Assembly (NCBI RefSeq): GCF_003050925.1
Contig: NZ_QAOV01000005.1
Coordinates: forward strand, 186,001 to 250,000
Length of the DNA stretch: 64,000 nucleotides
Direction: 5' to 3'
Source of the DNA: Pseudomonas sp. GV085
Lineage (GTDB): Bacteria > Pseudomonadota > Gammaproteobacteria > Pseudomonadales > Pseudomonadaceae
The notes beneath the pieces were generated by a model. That model was not told the origin of the DNA, ran no database searches, and saw only the letters and a program-made list of their open reading frames with translations. The position numbers and the translations under genes were made by a program. Positions 1 through 10,766 of this stretch are shown in pieces; position 1 is the first letter of the stretch, and every line of letters begins with the position of its first letter.

Positions 1-1213
<1,213 letters not shown>

Positions 1214-1309
1214 CGGTCAGCCTTGCGCCCAGCGGGAACCCCAGGGGACCGCCGGGCTCCAACAAGCCGTTGCCACACCGGCCCGCTTGTCTTCTTACAT
1301 GGAGCTTTT

Positions 1310-1705
1310 ATGAAATTTCTTTCACCGCTCGTCCTGTTGGCCCTTTGCAGTGTGCTGGCCACCCCGTTGATGGCGGACGAGGAAGCGCCGGGGCTGACCG
1401 GTTGCGCGGCCAGGAAGCAAGGTATCGTCAACCAGATCGAATTGGCCAAGGTCCACGGCAACGCCGACCAGCAGGCCGGTCTGGAAAAAGCCCTGAGCGA
1501 AGTCGAGGCGAACTGCACCGACGCCTCGCTGAAGAAGGAGCGGGAAAACAAGGTGCTTGACGCCAGGCACGAGGTCAGCAAGCGTCAGGCGGACCTCGAC
1601 AAGGCCATGAGCAAAGGCGACTCTGACAAGATCAACAAGCGCAAAGACAAACTCGCCGATGCCCGCAAGGAATTGCAGGACGCACTCGATGAGCTGGATA
1701 AATAA
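1310..1705 (+). CDS. DUF1090 family periplasmic protein
   Basis: This 131-residue protein opens with a signal peptide (MKFLSPLVLLALCSVLATPLMA). The mature part is highly charged and helical: it has a Cys pair (one near TGCAARK, one near ANCTD) and a Lys/Asp/Glu-rich coiled-coil-like C-terminus. That is the DUF1090 (YqjC-like) pattern; the function is unknown. I chose the ATG at 1310, preceded by GGAG at 1301, over an upstream in-frame start at 1223 that would bury the signal peptide. It follows ligB by about 100 bp and probably has its own promoter. Confidence 0.8.
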   Translation: MKFLSPLVLLALCSVLATPLMADEEAPGLTGCAARKQGIVNQIELAKVHGNADQQAGLEKALSEVEANCTDASLKKERENKVLDARHEVSKRQADLDKAMSKGDSDKINKRKDKLADARKELQDALDELDK

Positions 1706-1747
1706 GCAAGCTCCCTCGCCACAACAGCAGACCGTCGCAGCCGAGAA

Positions 1748-2197
1748 TCAATGATCCCGAAACGCCTTATGACAAGCACTGCAAGCATCTTCGACTTTCT
1801 GCACCGACGGCCCCAGGTTACTGGCCTTGTAGGGTTGAACCTGGCTGGCGATCACCAATTCACCGGTGGCGGATTCAAGGTCACGGGCCATGGCCTGGAA
1901 GCGCGCCTGCTGCTCCCAGACATCGCTCTTGGCGCTGGTGTGATCTTCTTCGCGGACCTGCGGAAAGTGTTGCCACGGCTCACGGGACAGCGCATCGAGT
2001 TTCACCGAGCCCTCGGCGAACTTCGGGCCATCGAACGCAATGCGCCCACGCAGCATGCCGCCCAGGTCTTCGCCAGTCTTGAGCATCTGCTTGAAAATGG
2101 CCTTGCGCTGGCCGAGCGGCGAGTTGGGGTCGACTCCGCCACAAGCGGACAACGTCAGGCAGGCCAGCAATACAACAGAAAGTCTTTTAAGAGTCAT
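1748..2197 (-). CDS. Cytochrome c' family lipoprotein
   Basis: This is a 149-residue protein with a lipoprotein signal (LTLSAC, Cys about residue 19). It has a four-helix-bundle-like body and a heme c attachment motif CSACH at residues 139-143, near the C-terminus. A C-terminal CxxCH on a protein of this size is the hallmark of class II cytochromes (cytochrome c'). These bind heme in the periplasm and are implicated in electron transfer or NO binding. It is transcribed convergently with the DUF1090 gene and divergently from mltA. The specific role is not evident. Confidence 0.85.
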   Translation of the reverse strand: MTLKRLSVVLLACLTLSACGGVDPNSPLGQRKAIFKQMLKTGEDLGGMLRGRIAFDGPKFAEGSVKLDALSREPWQHFPQVREEDHTSAKSDVWEQQARFQAMARDLESATGELVIASQVQPYKASNLGPSVQKVEDACSACHKAFRDH

Positions 2198-2325
2198 GGT
2201 GGCTTCAGGTCACGGGAAACGGCGGCCAGTATCCTCGCGTCATCGGCAAAGACCAATAGCCCTATTATCAATAAGGGTTGCTTGAGCGCATGGAGCACTC
2301 AGGTAACCGGCAAAGGAATCACTCC

Positions 2326-3510
2326 ATGAACAGCCGTATCAAGGCATGGCGTCACAGTCTGGCCTGGACCCTGCCGATGGTGGCCCTGCTCGCAGGCTGC
2401 ACCGGTGGCGACAACCAACAACCGAAGACCCATGCTCTGGCGACCTATTCCAGTGCCACATGGGAAGCGCTGCCGACGGTGTCCGACATCGACCTGGTCG
2501 CCGGCTTCGGCTCATGGCGTAGCGCCTGCACCCGACTCAAGGCCGACCCGGTCTGGGGTGGCACCTGCGCAGCGGCTGCCAACGTGCCGCAAACCGCCAG
2601 CGACATTCGCGGTTTTCTCAAACAGAACCTCGATGTCTATGGCCTGCGCGCTGCCAACGACAACCCCAGCGGTCTGATCACCGGCTACTACGAACCGGTC
2701 TATCCCGGGAGCCTGACCCAGACCGGCGCTGCCAATGTCCCGGTCTATGGCGTCCCCGAAGACATGATCATCGTCGCCCTCGACAGCATTTACCCGGAAC
2801 TCAAGGGCAAACGCCTGCGCGGTCGGCTCGAAGGTCGCGTGCTCAAGCCGTACGACGATGCGGCAACCATTGATAGCAAAGGGGTCAAGGCGCCGGTCGT
2901 GGCCTGGCTGACCGATCCGATGAACCTGCAGTTCCTGCAAATCCAGGGCTCGGGTCGTATCCAGCTCGACAATGGCCGCCAGTTGCGCATTGCTTACGCC
3001 GATCAGAACGGCCATCCGTATCGACCGATTGGCCGCTGGCTGGTGGAACAGGGCGAGTTGAAAAAAGAAGACGTGACCATGGGCGCCATCAGTACCTGGG
3101 CCAAGGCCAATCCGTCACGGATTCCCGAACTGCTCGGCAGCAACCCCAGCTACGTGTTCTTCACCCGTAACCCGGACAGCAACGAAGGCCCGCGCGGCTC
3201 GCTGAACGTACCGCTGACCGCCGGTTACAGCGCGGCAGTGGATCGCAAGGTCATCCCGCTGGGCAGCCTGTTGTGGCTGTCCACCACCAAACCGGACGGC
3301 ACCGCGCTGGTTCGCCCGGTGGCAGCGCAGGACACCGGCGGCGCCATTGCCGGCGAGGTCCGGGCGGATCTGTTTTGGGGCACCGGCGATGCGGCCGGGC
3401 AATTGGCCGGAGACATGAAGCAGCAGGGGCAAATCTGGATGCTCTGGCCCAAAGGTGCGGCGCTACCGCAAGTGCCGCAGGTGGCGGATGCGGTTAAAGC
3501 CAATCCTTGA
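2326..3510 (+). CDS. mltA: Membrane-bound lytic murein transglycosylase A
   Basis: MltA cleaves the MurNAc-GlcNAc bond of peptidoglycan to form 1,6-anhydro ends; it is an outer-membrane lipoprotein. The 394-residue product has a lipobox LLAGC with Cys25. It carries the conserved MltA segments GYYEPVYPGS and QIQGSGRIQ, and a C-terminal 3D domain with AQDTGGAI, in which Asp336 is the likely catalytic acid. The start is the ATG at 2326, after AAAGGA at 2312. An in-frame TTG at 2278 would add 16 residues before the signal peptide and is unlikely. Single gene with its own promoter. Confidence 0.95.
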   Translation: MNSRIKAWRHSLAWTLPMVALLAGCTGGDNQQPKTHALATYSSATWEALPTVSDIDLVAGFGSWRSACTRLKADPVWGGTCAAAANVPQTASDIRGFLKQNLDVYGLRAANDNPSGLITGYYEPVYPGSLTQTGAANVPVYGVPEDMIIVALDSIYPELKGKRLRGRLEGRVLKPYDDAATIDSKGVKAPVVAWLTDPMNLQFLQIQGSGRIQLDNGRQLRIAYADQNGHPYRPIGRWLVEQGELKKEDVTMGAISTWAKANPSRIPELLGSNPSYVFFTRNPDSNEGPRGSLNVPLTAGYSAAVDRKVIPLGSLLWLSTTKPDGTALVRPVAAQDTGGAIAGEVRADLFWGTGDAAGQLAGDMKQQGQIWMLWPKGAALPQVPQVADAVKANP

Positions 3511-3521
3511 GCAACTGATTA

Positions 3522-3551
3522 CTGTAGGAGCCGGCAAGCCGGCTCCTACAG
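3522..3551. repeat. REP palindrome (GAGCCGGC type)
   Basis: A perfect 14-bp inverted repeat (CTGTAGGAGCCGGC) with a 2-base loop, just after mltA and before the convergent MAPEG gene. It is a single REP element and may also stabilise or end transcripts from both sides. Confidence 0.85.
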
Positions 3552-3575
3552 GTCAATAGTGTCAGCGAAGATCTG

Positions 3576-3959
3576 TCAGACCGACACCACAAAGAAACTC
3601 ACGATCAACGCCATCCCCACGAACCACACCAGCGACCGCAGCGTCGCCCAGTCCGCCAGGTAGCAGATGATGTAGAGCAGGCGGCTGGTAATGAACAACA
3701 CCGACAGCACATTGATCGTCACCAGTTCGGCATTGCCGACCAGGTGCGCCACGATCACCGCCGCCGCGAACGCCGGCGTCACTTCGTAACTGTTCAACTG
3801 CGCCGAGTGTGCCCGCCTGCCCAAACCTTCCAGAGAGTCGAGAAAATCCCGAGGGTCATGATTGTCTTTCAGCCTGAACCCGCCACTGATCTTGGCGACC
3901 CACGTACACACATACGGCAGTAAAATCGCAATCAAAATGCACCACAGAGCCACCGTCAT
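3576..3959 (-). CDS. MAPEG family membrane protein
   Basis: This 127-residue protein has about four hydrophobic helices (near residues 1-20, 60-80, 82-100 and 105-127). Features of bacterial MAPEG (membrane-associated eicosanoid/glutathione metabolism) proteins are visible, such as RAHSAQLNSYEVTPAFAAAV after the first helix and loop. Start ATG follows AAAGGA. Its substrate is unknown; bacterial members are assumed to be inner-membrane glutathione-transferase-like. It is convergent with mltA and about 50 bp downstream of the EamA transporter, so the two could be co-transcribed. Confidence 0.8.
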   Translation of the reverse strand: MTVALWCILIAILLPYVCTWVAKISGGFRLKDNHDPRDFLDSLEGLGRRAHSAQLNSYEVTPAFAAAVIVAHLVGNAELVTINVLSVLFITSRLLYIICYLADWATLRSLVWFVGMALIVSFFVVSV

Positions 3960-4008
3960 AACGTCGTCCTTTCTTCTAGTTGTGGAGAGTTGAACTCCAT
4001 CCGCGCGA

Positions 4009-4842
4009 TTAAAATTTCATCACCAGTATGCCGATCATCACAAGGCTACAGGCGAGCAACCGTGGCCCGCCAAACGGTTCTTTCAGGTAACGCATGCCAA
4101 ACAGCACCACCAGAATCACGCTGATCTCGCGCAACGCTGCGGCCTCGGCAATCGAACCCAACTGCATCGCCCACAGCACCAAAGCGTAGCTGAACAACAC
4201 GCAGAACCCGACCGCCAGGCCCAGCCGCCACTGCTCGCGCCAGAACAGCATGAACGCGGGTCGTTTACGCACCAACGCCAATAGAGGAAACGGCCAGGCG
4301 CTGAGCAGAGTGACCCAGACCAGGTAATCCAGTGGATGGGACCAGCGCCGCAATGCCTGCCCGTCGATGTAGGTGTAGCAACCGATGCACAGGCCGATCA
4401 GCGCCACCACCGGTAGCATCGACCATGGAAGGCGCGCTCCGCCGCCGCCCTGCCAGAGCAGGCACAGCATGCCGAACGGGATCAGCAGGATTCCGAAAAT
4501 CTGTTGGTGGGTCAGCTCTTCCCCGGCAAAGATCAGCGTCAGCGCCAGCACCACCAACGGCGACAGGCCTCGCATCAACGGGTAAACCAGCCCGAGGTCA
4601 CCGACCCGATAGGCCTGGATCAACAAATAGCGATAGAGCAACTCGAACGCCGCCGATGCCAGGATCCACGGCCAGATCTCCAGCGGCGGCACGCTCAGGA
4701 ATGGCAACATCAGCGCGACAAAGAGCAGCGCCACACTGTCCATGCAGGCCACCACCAACAGCCGCTCCGCACTGAACTTGATCAGGGTATTCCACGCCGC
4801 GTGCAACAGCGCCGCCATCAACACCAACGCCGTCGCAAGCAC
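4009..4842 (-). CDS. EamA/DMT family transporter
   Basis: A 277-residue, almost entirely hydrophobic protein with about ten transmembrane helices in two halves, as in the EamA (DUF6) drug/metabolite transporter superfamily. LVYPLMRGLSPLVVLALTLI and the repeated EamA-like half near residues 150-277 support this. The start is a GTG at 4842, preceded by AAAGGAG with a six-base gap. The substrate cannot be told from sequence; relatives export amino acids or metabolites. It lies upstream of the MAPEG gene on the same strand. Confidence 0.85.
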   Translation of the reverse strand: MLATALVLMAALLHAAWNTLIKFSAERLLVVACMDSVALLFVALMLPFLSVPPLEIWPWILASAAFELLYRYLLIQAYRVGDLGLVYPLMRGLSPLVVLALTLIFAGEELTHQQIFGILLIPFGMLCLLWQGGGGARLPWSMLPVVALIGLCIGCYTYIDGQALRRWSHPLDYLVWVTLLSAWPFPLLALVRKRPAFMLFWREQWRLGLAVGFCVLFSYALVLWAMQLGSIAEAAALREISVILVVLFGMRYLKEPFGGPRLLACSLVMIGILVMKF

Positions 4843-4873
4843 GGCCTACTCCTTTTGTTGTCTCCACGATCCT

Positions 4874-4973
4874 TGTAGGAGCGAGCTTGCTCGCGAAAAA
4901 AGCAAGGGCAACGCGGTTAGCCAGCAAACACGCGTCATCGTTGACGTCCTTCGCGAGCAAGCTCGCTCCTACA
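4874..4973. repeat. REPIN (class A: two inverted GAGCGAGC REPs)
   Basis: Two inverted REP arms (TGTAGGAGCGAGCTTGCTCG...) face each other about 50 bp apart. The spacer resembles those at 8525 and in chpA: CGCG...GTCATCGTTGACGTCC before the right arm. It sits in the 316-bp gap between the divergent EamA and MFS genes. The rest of that gap shows no gene; the promoters of both flanking genes should lie there. Confidence 0.9.
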
Positions 4974-5158
4974 GTGTTCGGCAGAGAATTGATTCGCCAT
5001 ATACCAGTGGCTGTTTATACTGCAAGCGACCACGCCGCACTCAGTTGCGCACAGACTAATTCCAATAAAAATTCTGCCCGGCCCGCTCTCGTCGAGGACG
5101 GTCGTCGGCCTGCGTATGCCTGATCACAGCGTCAAGACTACCGACAGAGACCTTGCGC

Positions 5159-6328
5159 ATGCCACTCGCTTTGCTTGCCCTCGCTGTTGCCGCCTTCGGC
5201 ATCGGCACCACCGAATTCGTCATCATGGGCCTGTTGCCCGACGTCGCCCGCGATCTCGGCGTGAGCATTCCCGATGCCGGACTGCTGATCACCGGCTATG
5301 CCCTGGGTGTGGTGTTCGGCGCACCGATCCTCGCCGTCGGCACCGCCAACATGCCGCGCAAAGCTACCCTGCTGGGCATGACGCTGATGTTCATCCTCGG
5401 CAACATGCTCTGCGCGCTGGCGCCGAATTACGCCACGCTGATGGCCGCGCGAGTGATCACCGCACTGTGCCATGGCGCATTTTTCGGCATCGGTTCGGTG
5501 GTCGCCGCCGGGCTGGTGGCACCCAACAAACGGGCCCAGGCGATTGCCATGATGTTCACCGGCCTGACCCTGGCCAACGTGCTCGGCGTGCCGCTGGGCA
5601 CCGCACTCGGGCAATACGCAGGTTGGCGCTCGACCTTCTGGGCGGTGTCGGTGATCGGTGTACTGGCGGCGATTGCACAATGGGTCTGGTTGCCGAAGAA
5701 CATCGCGATGGATAAAGCCAACCTGGCCAGCGAGTTCAAGGTGCTGGGCAAGGCCAACGTACTGCTGGCACTGGGCATGAGTGTGCTGGCTTCGACCAGC
5801 CTGTTCAGTGTGTTCACCTACATTGCGCCGATCCTGCAGGACATCACTGGCGTCAGCCCGCACGGCGTCACCATCATGCTGCTGTTGTTCGGCGTTGGCT
5901 TGACCGCCGGCAGCATGCTCGGCGGTCGTCTGGCGGACAGCCGCTTGCTGCCTTCACTGGTGGGCATGGCGCTGGCGGTACTGGTGGTGCTGGCGGCGTT
6001 CACGCAAACCAGCCATTCGGCCATTCCGGCAGCGATCACGCTGGTGCTGTGGGGTACGTTCGCCTTTGCGCTGTGCCCGATCCTGCAACTGCTGATCATC
6101 GATCAGGCTATTGAGGCGCCAAACCTGGGTTCTACCTTGAACCAGAGCGCCTTCAACCTCGGCAACGCCGCCGGAGCCTGGATCGGCGGCCTGGTGGTGG
6201 CCAGCGGCGCGGATCTGGCGGACTTGCCGTGGACCGGTGCGCTGGTCAGCGGGCTGACCGTGTTGACTGCATTGTTCTTCATCTATCGCCAGCGTCGCGT
6301 TGCGGCTGCGCTTGATGTGGCGGGCTGA
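5159..6328 (+). CDS. MFS transporter (sugar-efflux/DHA1-like)
   Basis: A 389-residue protein of about 12 transmembrane helices. The N-terminus MPLALLALAVAAFGIGTTEF and the GLLPDVARDLGVS segment are typical of the DHA1/sugar-efflux (YdhP, AraJ-like) branch of the major facilitator superfamily. I use the ATG at 5159; a TTG two codons upstream is less likely. It stands alone between a REPIN and a convergent thioesterase gene. The substrate is unknown: small-molecule or drug export is the family expectation. Confidence 0.88.
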   Translation: MPLALLALAVAAFGIGTTEFVIMGLLPDVARDLGVSIPDAGLLITGYALGVVFGAPILAVGTANMPRKATLLGMTLMFILGNMLCALAPNYATLMAARVITALCHGAFFGIGSVVAAGLVAPNKRAQAIAMMFTGLTLANVLGVPLGTALGQYAGWRSTFWAVSVIGVLAAIAQWVWLPKNIAMDKANLASEFKVLGKANVLLALGMSVLASTSLFSVFTYIAPILQDITGVSPHGVTIMLLLFGVGLTAGSMLGGRLADSRLLPSLVGMALAVLVVLAAFTQTSHSAIPAAITLVLWGTFAFALCPILQLLIIDQAIEAPNLGSTLNQSAFNLGNAAGAWIGGLVVASGADLADLPWTGALVSGLTVLTALFFIYRQRRVAAALDVAG

Positions 6329-6371
6329 GCATCAAATTGATCGTATGCTCGCGAAGGGCGCGCCACTAATC

Positions 6372-6776
6372 TCACTGAGCGGCATCATCATCCTTGAACT
6401 GGTCTTTGACGTACTTGATCTCGGTTCGGCCATGGGGCGCGGGCAAGCCGTCTTCACCCAGGTTGACGAAGACCATCTTCTCCACGGTCAGGATGCTCTT
6501 GCGGGTGATCTTGTTGCGCACTTCGCATGTCAGGGTGATCGAGGTGCGGCCGAATTCGGTTGCCGTGATGCCCAGTTCGATGATGTCGCCCTGGCGCGAG
6601 GCGCTGACGAAGTTGATTTCGGAAATGTACTTGGTCACTACACGCTGGTTCCCCAACTGGACGATGGCGTAGATCGCCGCCTCTTCGTCGATCCAGCGCA
6701 GCAGGCTACCGCCGAACAAAGTGCCGTTAGGGTTGAGGTCTTCGGGTTTTACCCATTTGCGGGTGTGGAAATTCAT
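6372..6776 (-). CDS. Acyl-CoA thioesterase (hotdog fold, YciA-like)
   Basis: This 134-residue single-hotdog protein contains NPNGTLFGGSLLRWIDEEAA, in which the Asp/Glu of WIDEEA is the expected catalytic acid. It also has the RTSITLTCEVRN strand pattern of the acyl-CoA hydrolase family. It should hydrolyse acyl-CoA thioesters in the cytoplasm. I prefer the ATG at 6776, five bases after GGAG; a GTG six bases upstream overlaps that ribosome-binding site. It is convergent with the MFS gene and divergent from ahcY. Confidence 0.85.
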   Translation of the reverse strand: MNFHTRKWVKPEDLNPNGTLFGGSLLRWIDEEAAIYAIVQLGNQRVVTKYISEINFVSASRQGDIIELGITATEFGRTSITLTCEVRNKITRKSILTVEKMVFVNLGEDGLPAPHGRTEIKYVKDQFKDDDAAQ

Positions 6777-6896
6777 ATTCACTCCTGACCATCTTGCCGA
6801 TTGATGCCTGGCATCATGGCAGAGCCCGGGCTAGAGCTCTATCGAGCTTTGACTATGGTCTCGATTACCGTTCGGACATTGACCAACAGAAACGCT

Positions 6897-8507
<1,611 letters not shown>

Positions 8508-8524
8508 TCGGCCGGATCTTCCTG

Positions 8525-8624
8525 TGTAGGAGCGAGCTTGCTCGCGAAAGACGTCAAGGCAACGCGTTTATCCAGACAGCGCGCGTTATCGTTGACGTCC
8601 ATCGCGAGCAAGCTCGCTCCTACA
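8525..8624. repeat. REPIN (class A) between ahcY and metF
   Basis: Arms TGTAGGAGCGAGCTTGCTCG and its inverse flank a spacer containing AACGCGTTTATCCAG and CGTTATCGTTGACGTCC. The spacer is closely related to that of the REPIN inside chpA. It occupies most of the 158-bp ahcY-metF gap. Confidence 0.92.
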
Positions 8625-8665
8625 GGGGGCCAGCGTCCGCCTTATGAGTTTCCAAGGATATGACC

Positions 8666-9511
8666 ATGTCCCAAGATCGTCGCTACAGCTTCGAGTTCTT
8701 CCCTACGAAGACCGATGCCGGGCAAGAAAAGCTGCTCGCCACTGCTCGCCAGTTGGCCACCTACAACCCCGATTTCTTCTCCTGCACCTACGGCGCCGGC
8801 GGTTCGACCCGTGATCGCACGCTGAACACCGTGTTGCAGCTCGAAAGCGAAGTCAAAATCCCTGCCGCTCCGCATCTGTCCTGCGTGGGCGATAGCAAAG
8901 CTGACCTGCGCGGCCTGCTGGCCGAGTACAAGGCCGCCGGCATCAAGCGTATCGTCGCTCTGCGCGGTGACCTGCCTTCGGGCATGGGCATGGCCAGCGG
9001 TGAATTGCGCCACGCCAACGACCTGGTTGAATTCATTCGTGAAGAAACCGGTGATCACTTCCACATCGAAGTCGCCGCTTACCCGGAAATGCATCCGCAA
9101 GCGCGCAATTTCGAAGACGATGTTGCCAACTTCGTGCGCAAGGCCAACGCTGGCGCCGACAGTGCGATCACCCAGTACTTCTTCAACGCCGACTGCTACT
9201 TCTACTTCGTGGAACGTGTGCGGGCGCTGGGTGTGAACATCCCGATCGTGCCGGGCATCATGCCGATCACCAACTACAGCAAGCTGGCGCGCTTCTCCGA
9301 TGCCTGCGGTGCGGAAATCCCGCGCTGGATCCGCAAGCAACTGGAAGCCTACGGCGACGACACCCAGAGCATTCAGCGCTTTGGTGAACAGGTCATCACC
9401 GAAATGTGCGAACAATTGCTGCAGGGCGGCGCTCCAGGGCTGCACTTCTACACACTGAACCAGGCTGAAGCGAGCCTGGCGGTGTGGAGAAACCTGAAAT
9501 TGCCGCGTTGA
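8666..9511 (+). CDS. metF: 5,10-methylenetetrahydrofolate reductase
   Basis: MetF reduces methylene-THF to methyl-THF, the methyl donor for methionine synthesis. The 281-residue TIM-barrel protein begins SQDRRYSFEFFPTKT. It has the catalytic Glu in FEFFPTKT, the TYGAGGSTRD loop and the ALRGDLP flavin-site motif. Two in-frame ATGs exist (8660 and 8666). I prefer 8666, which lies eight bases from AAGGA; 8660 is only two bases away. With ahcY upstream, homocysteine production and its remethylation donor are encoded together. Confidence 0.97.
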   Translation: MSQDRRYSFEFFPTKTDAGQEKLLATARQLATYNPDFFSCTYGAGGSTRDRTLNTVLQLESEVKIPAAPHLSCVGDSKADLRGLLAEYKAAGIKRIVALRGDLPSGMGMASGELRHANDLVEFIREETGDHFHIEVAAYPEMHPQARNFEDDVANFVRKANAGADSAITQYFFNADCYFYFVERVRALGVNIPIVPGIMPITNYSKLARFSDACGAEIPRWIRKQLEAYGDDTQSIQRFGEQVITEMCEQLLQGGAPGLHFYTLNQAEASLAVWRNLKLPR

Positions 9512-9551
9512 GGCAGCTACAAGCTGCAAGTTGAAAGCTACAAGCAAGATC

Positions 9552-9629
9552 AAAAGATCGCAGCCTGCGGCAGCTCCTATCCCCGGAATGTGTATTCCCT
9601 GTAGTAGCTGCCGCAGGCTGCGATCTTTT
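9552..9629. repeat. REPIN (class B: AAAAGATCGCAGCCTGCGGCAG)
   Basis: Inverted arms AAAAGATCGCAGCCTGCGGC and its complement lie 30 bp apart after metF. The right arm ends in CTTTTG, so the structure could also act as a transcription end for metF. Confidence 0.9.
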
Positions 9630-9726
9630 GCTTTCAGCGCACTATTAATGTGCAGCAATCCACGGAGTTAGAGCATCTGCGGTCAGTTTCTGGCTCTTTC
9701 CGGTTTCTCGTCGTAATCTCAAACCC

Positions 9727-10542
9727 ATGCCTTTGATCACGCAATTAATCGCCATGCTTGTCTTCGCTTGCCTGAGCTTCGCCGCTCGGGGCGAGAAGCT
9801 GCGCATTGTCACGGAGCCGTGGGCGCCTTATGTGTATGAAGTCAACGGCAAATCGCTAGGTCTGGACTACGAAACCACCGCCATTGTCTTCAAGCGCCTG
9901 GGCATCGAAGTGGAATGGCAGTTCCTGCCATGGAAACGCTGCCTGTCGATGCTTGAAACCGGGCAGGCCGACGGCGCGCTGGACATCTTTCACAGCGACG
10001 AACGCGATGCGACCCTGCTCTACCCCAGCGAACCACTGTCTGAAGTCCAGTTCGTGATGTTCTACGCCAATGACCGGCCCCATCCGTTTCGCACCCTCGA
10101 TGACTTGCGCGGCCTGACCATCGGCACTTCGCCGGGGTACCTGTACAGCAAGGACTTCAGCGATTCGACGCTGTTCACCCGCGAGCCGGCTCCCACCCAT
10201 GAAGCCAACTTCGGCAAACTGGTGCGCGGGCGCATTGACCTGCTGATTACCGACCGCCGGGTCGGCCAGCATTTGCTCGATGAACTGGGCATCCGCGGCA
10301 AGATCACCGAAAACCCCACGGTCATCAGCCAGCAAAGCCAGTTTCTCGCGGTGCGGCGCAATGCGGGCATGGATCTGCTGGTGCAGCGTTTCGGCGCCGA
10401 ACTCAAACGCTTCAAGCGCGAACCTGCCTACGCTGAACTGAGCGCCCGCTATGGCGCGCAACCGGCGGCCAGCGTGAAGGCTGAAAAGGCCACGGCTACC
10501 ACGGAAAAAACCGTTGAGCAGCAGGAAAGCAGCGCGCAGTGA
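9727..10542 (+). CDS. Extracellular solute-binding protein, family 3
   Basis: A 271-residue protein with a signal peptide (MPLITQLIAMLVFACLSFAARG) and the bilobed family-3 fold: LRIVTEPWAPYVYEVNGKSLG at the mature N-terminus, then LGIEVEWQFLPWKRCLSMLETGQADGALD. These resemble periplasmic amino-acid-binding proteins (SBP_bac_3). The C-terminal tail is Ala/Lys/Thr/Glu-rich and of low complexity. No permease or ATPase gene is adjacent, so it may serve a remote ABC system or a sensory role. The ligand is not predictable. Confidence 0.85.
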   Translation: MPLITQLIAMLVFACLSFAARGEKLRIVTEPWAPYVYEVNGKSLGLDYETTAIVFKRLGIEVEWQFLPWKRCLSMLETGQADGALDIFHSDERDATLLYPSEPLSEVQFVMFYANDRPHPFRTLDDLRGLTIGTSPGYLYSKDFSDSTLFTREPAPTHEANFGKLVRGRIDLLITDRRVGQHLLDELGIRGKITENPTVISQQSQFLAVRRNAGMDLLVQRFGAELKRFKREPAYAELSARYGAQPAASVKAEKATATTEKTVEQQESSAQ

Positions 10543-10766
10543 TAGCTCTGTTATACTCCGGCCTTCCCGCCAGGCTCACGCCCGGACGCCCGGAATCGTT
10601 AAAGGCATCTCAACCCCGCTACTGCGCAGCTTTGCAGCCCGCGCGAGCGTTTGCAGACGAGCCTTCGAGACCCAGCAGGACCGGACGGGATTGCGTCCTC
10701 TTAAACGCCATTCGCGCCAGGCAAGACTCCCATTGGGCCAAGCCCTAACTTAAAACAGGATTACTC
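10543..10766 (+). promoter_or_regulatory. Long rhlE leader region
   Basis: This 224-bp stretch before rhlE has a candidate -10 (TATACT, 10552-10557) right after the upstream gene, without a good -35. If used, it gives an untranslated leader of about 200 bases. No convincing small ORF or known riboswitch is visible. Long leaders are common in cold-responsive RNA helicase genes, but no such regulation is shown here. Confidence 0.35.
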